Shown: positions 32,684 to 34,315 of the stretch, piece after piece
Position numbering within the stretch: the stretch's first letter is position 1
Layout: each line of letters opens with the position of its first letter
Assembly (NCBI RefSeq): GCF_024721115.1
Contig: NZ_JAMDHK010000006.1
Location: 181,822-216,136, forward strand
DNA from: Salipiger pentaromativorans
Lineage (GTDB): Bacteria; Pseudomonadota; Alphaproteobacteria; Rhodobacterales; Rhodobacteraceae
Length of the DNA: 34,315 nucleotides
Direction: 5' to 3'
Notes under the pieces: model-generated
Seen by the model: only the letters and a program-made list of their open reading frames with translations
Database searches by the model: none
What the model was told of the DNA's origin: nothing
Translations under genes and position numbers: made by a program

Positions 32684-33847
32684 ATGTCGGCACCGATTTA
32701 TCTTGACCACAACGCTTCTACTCCGATTGATCCGGAGGTCTTGGAGACGGTCATACGTGTCAGTCGGGACGTATATGCGAACCCATCAAGTGTTGAGCAT
32801 AGCCAAGGTTCAGCGGCAGCTCGGGTTGTCGAGACTGCGCGCGAGCAGATTGCGGGCCATCTCAATTGCAAGGAAACCGAGCTTGTCTTTACAGCCGGGT
32901 CCACGGAAGCCAACAATCTTGCGATCCTTGGAGCGTTCCCTCGGCTCAAAGAGGCAGGACGCACGCATCTGATCACCAGCAAGATCGAGCACCCATCCGT
33001 TCTGGCCTGTTTCGACCATCTCGAAGCCCAAGGCGCGCGGGTAACGCGATTGGGGGTAGATGAAGGTGGCCAGATTTCCCTCGATGAGCTGGCCCTGTCT
33101 TTGACAGATGAGACCGGATTGGTGTCCATCATGGCTGCCAACAATGAGACGGGCGTTCTGCAACCCATCTTGGAGGCAGGCCAGCTTGCCGAAGAGGCTG
33201 GGGCGCTGTTTCACACGGACTTCTCGCAAGCTTCGGCTTTTGTGCCAGTTGATCTCAAGAACGTACCCATCCATCTGGCGAGTTTTTCCGGGCACAAGGC
33301 CTATGGACCGAAAGGGGTAGGGGCCCTTTACCGGTCGATCCGAAAACCACGGGTGAACTTAGCGCCAGTGATGTTTGGTGGCGGGCAGGAAAAGGGTTTG
33401 AGGGCGGGGACCCTAAACACGCCTGGCATTGCGGGTATTGGACATGCATTTCAGCTCATCTCAAAAAACATAGACCATGACCGGGATCGGATTGGTGCCT
33501 TGCGAGACCAGCTTGAAAGGGAACTCAAAGAGACCTTAGCGGTGCAGGTCAATGGCAACACAGAGGCGCGGTTGCCAAACACGATGTCGCTCACAATCGA
33601 CGGCGTTGTACCACAAGCGCTGATGCAGAAGCTAAGAAACGACATCTGCTTCTCCGCATCGAGCGCCTGCGCCACAGAACATGTCGAAACCTCTCATGTT
33701 CTACTTACCATGTTCGGCGACACTCCTAGGGCGCGTAATGCTTTCCGACTAGGTTTAGGCCGGCAAACCAGCAAAAAAGACATATCCAAAGTCATCAGAC
33801 TCTTTTTACAGGCGTCATCAGAACTCCTGCTTTTAAAAACAGCTTAG
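32684..33847 (+). CDS. dndA: DndA, cysteine desulfurase (IscS/NifS class)
   Basis: A 387-aa PLP enzyme: YLDHNASTPIDP at the start, the PLP lysine Lys205 in SGHKAYGPKG, and the catalytic Cys329 in the SSACAT loop. It takes sulfur from cysteine and hands it to DndC. The start at 32684 is 4 bp after the dndE stop, with GGGGAG upstream. In the best-studied dnd loci dndA is divergent from dndBCDE or missing (an IscS substitutes). Here it is the last gene of the same operon. Assignment as DndA rather than a housekeeping IscS rests on this position. Confidence 0.9.
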   Translation: MSAPIYLDHNASTPIDPEVLETVIRVSRDVYANPSSVEHSQGSAAARVVETAREQIAGHLNCKETELVFTAGSTEANNLAILGAFPRLKEAGRTHLITSKIEHPSVLACFDHLEAQGARVTRLGVDEGGQISLDELALSLTDETGLVSIMAANNETGVLQPILEAGQLAEEAGALFHTDFSQASAFVPVDLKNVPIHLASFSGHKAYGPKGVGALYRSIRKPRVNLAPVMFGGGQEKGLRAGTLNTPGIAGIGHAFQLISKNIDHDRDRIGALRDQLERELKETLAVQVNGNTEARLPNTMSLTIDGVVPQALMQKLRNDICFSASSACATEHVETSHVLLTMFGDTPRARNAFRLGLGRQTSKKDISKVIRLFLQASSELLLLKTA

Positions 33848-33913
33848 AAACCAGCCGATCCGCCACAATTTCGAGAGGTATAGGTAGGATAGCAATAAAG
33901 GCTACGAACTTCC

Positions 33914-34228
33914 ATGGATGCTGAGCGAAAGCAGACTTACAAGACAGTCAAACAACTGCGCTCAGCACTTGCTGAGGGTGACAGTCAACGCTTCCAACGC
34001 ACGTTGGCAACGCAACCGACACTTAGCCTCCTTAAGGCAATTCGCGAACAAAAACTGCTTGTTAAAAACTACGCAGCAGAACATGAACCTGTAGTCGAAA
34101 TTGTAAGGACGGTGGCTTCCACAGTTCTCAGCCCGGAAGAACTCGCAGAGTACTCCAACTATTTGTCATTCATTGGGCCATGGCAAAAATCTAAGGAACA
34201 CTCAGAGGCGCGGCTTAAAAGCTGCTGA
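33914..34228 (+). CDS. hypothetical protein, 104 aa, apparently truncated by an IS
   Basis: A helical, basic ORF (RKQTYKTVKQLRSALAEGDSQRFQRTL...) starting 66 bp after dndA. No family recognised and only a weak RBS. Its stop TGA (34226-34228) is the first three bases of the IS3-type terminal repeat, so the natural C-terminus is probably lost. It may be a remnant of a gene linked to dnd, for example a restriction partner, but nothing in it shows that. Confidence 0.5.
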   Translation: MDAERKQTYKTVKQLRSALAEGDSQRFQRTLATQPTLSLLKAIREQKLLVKNYAAEHEPVVEIVRTVASTVLSPEELAEYSNYLSFIGPWQKSKEHSEARLKSC

Positions 34229-34315
34229 CCTGCCCCCCGCGAAATCCCTCATCATGATGTAGAGTCTGCCCAACCTTGAAGGAGCAGACGAATGCGAAAG
34301 AGCCGTTTTACCGAG
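34226..34315 (+). mobile_element. left end of an IS3-family insertion sequence (partial)
   Basis: TGACCTGCCCCCC at 34226 matches the TGA-started, C-rich left terminal repeat of IS3 elements. After 66 bp of leader, GAAGGAGC precedes the OrfA start. The element runs out of the window. Confidence 0.75.
34292..34315 (+). CDS. IS3-family transposase OrfA (first 8 codons, partial)
   Basis: Encodes MRKSRFTE, the usual first residues of IS3-family OrfA proteins (commonly continued EQIIG), the helix-turn-helix subunit that combines with OrfB by frameshifting. GAAGGAG lies 8 bases upstream. The rest lies beyond the window. Confidence 0.8.

Overview
The window reads as accessory DNA of an alphaproteobacterium, most likely a Rhodobacterales (Rhodobacter/Paracoccus/Roseobacter-type) plasmid or integrative conjugative element. 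The basis is the high-GC codon use, the AAGGA...CCCATG start style, an alphaproteobacterial-type LexA box, and a set of small DUF genes (DUF3768, DUF6927, DUF6878, DUF6915, DUF736, DUF2493) that I recall as travelling together on alphaproteobacterial mobile elements. The assignment is by recognition; no search was run.

Layout. (1) 1-1240: the end of a heavy-metal P-type ATPase, a VIT1/CCC1-type transporter and a doubtful small membrane ORF. (2) 1268-1620: a small minus-strand gene whose promoter spacer is filled by a LexA-type site. (3) 1914-15555: a long plus-strand block of element-maintenance genes. It holds an ArdC-like antirestriction protein, DUF3768, a 660-aa ParB-like protein, DUF6927, a PrlF/YhaV toxin-antitoxin pair, an antitoxin-like orphan, a 1420-aa methyltransferase/strawberry-notch-type helicase, DUF6878, DUF6915 and a double DUF736 protein. 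Most genes stand alone behind their own leader, often with a hairpin. (4) 15600-18681: a compact, more AT-rich insert. It has an unknown 178-aa gene, an IS3-type transposase remnant, a TIR-domain gene with an N-terminal zinc-finger-like motif paired with a DUF2188 gene, and a divergent XRE repressor/ImmA protease operon. Paired operator-like repeats lie between the two arms. This is the best candidate for an undescribed system. (5) 18682-22608: DUF2493 and a GSU2403-type nucleotidyltransferase gene, a small gene with a decayed inverted copy beside it, and two structured gene-free stretches, one a plausible oriT. (6) 22609-27510: the mobilisation operon, comprising a MobC-like protein, a VirD2-like relaxase and a VirD4/TraG coupling protein. 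(7) 27800-33847: a complete DNA phosphorothioation operon in the order dndB-C-D-E-A. (8) 33914-end: a short unknown ORF cut by the left end of an IS3-family element.

How the parts fit: the element can mobilise itself (mobC, relaxase, coupling protein), has candidates for protecting incoming DNA (ArdC, methyltransferase-helicase), can hold its place (YhaV/PrlF, ParB-like), and carries defence cargo (dnd, TIR module). The XRE/ImmA pair resembles the ImmR/ImmA switch of some integrative elements. Sequence words from its own operator region recur upstream of mobC and of the 178-aa gene, which suggests, without proving, that one switch controls both defence and transfer.
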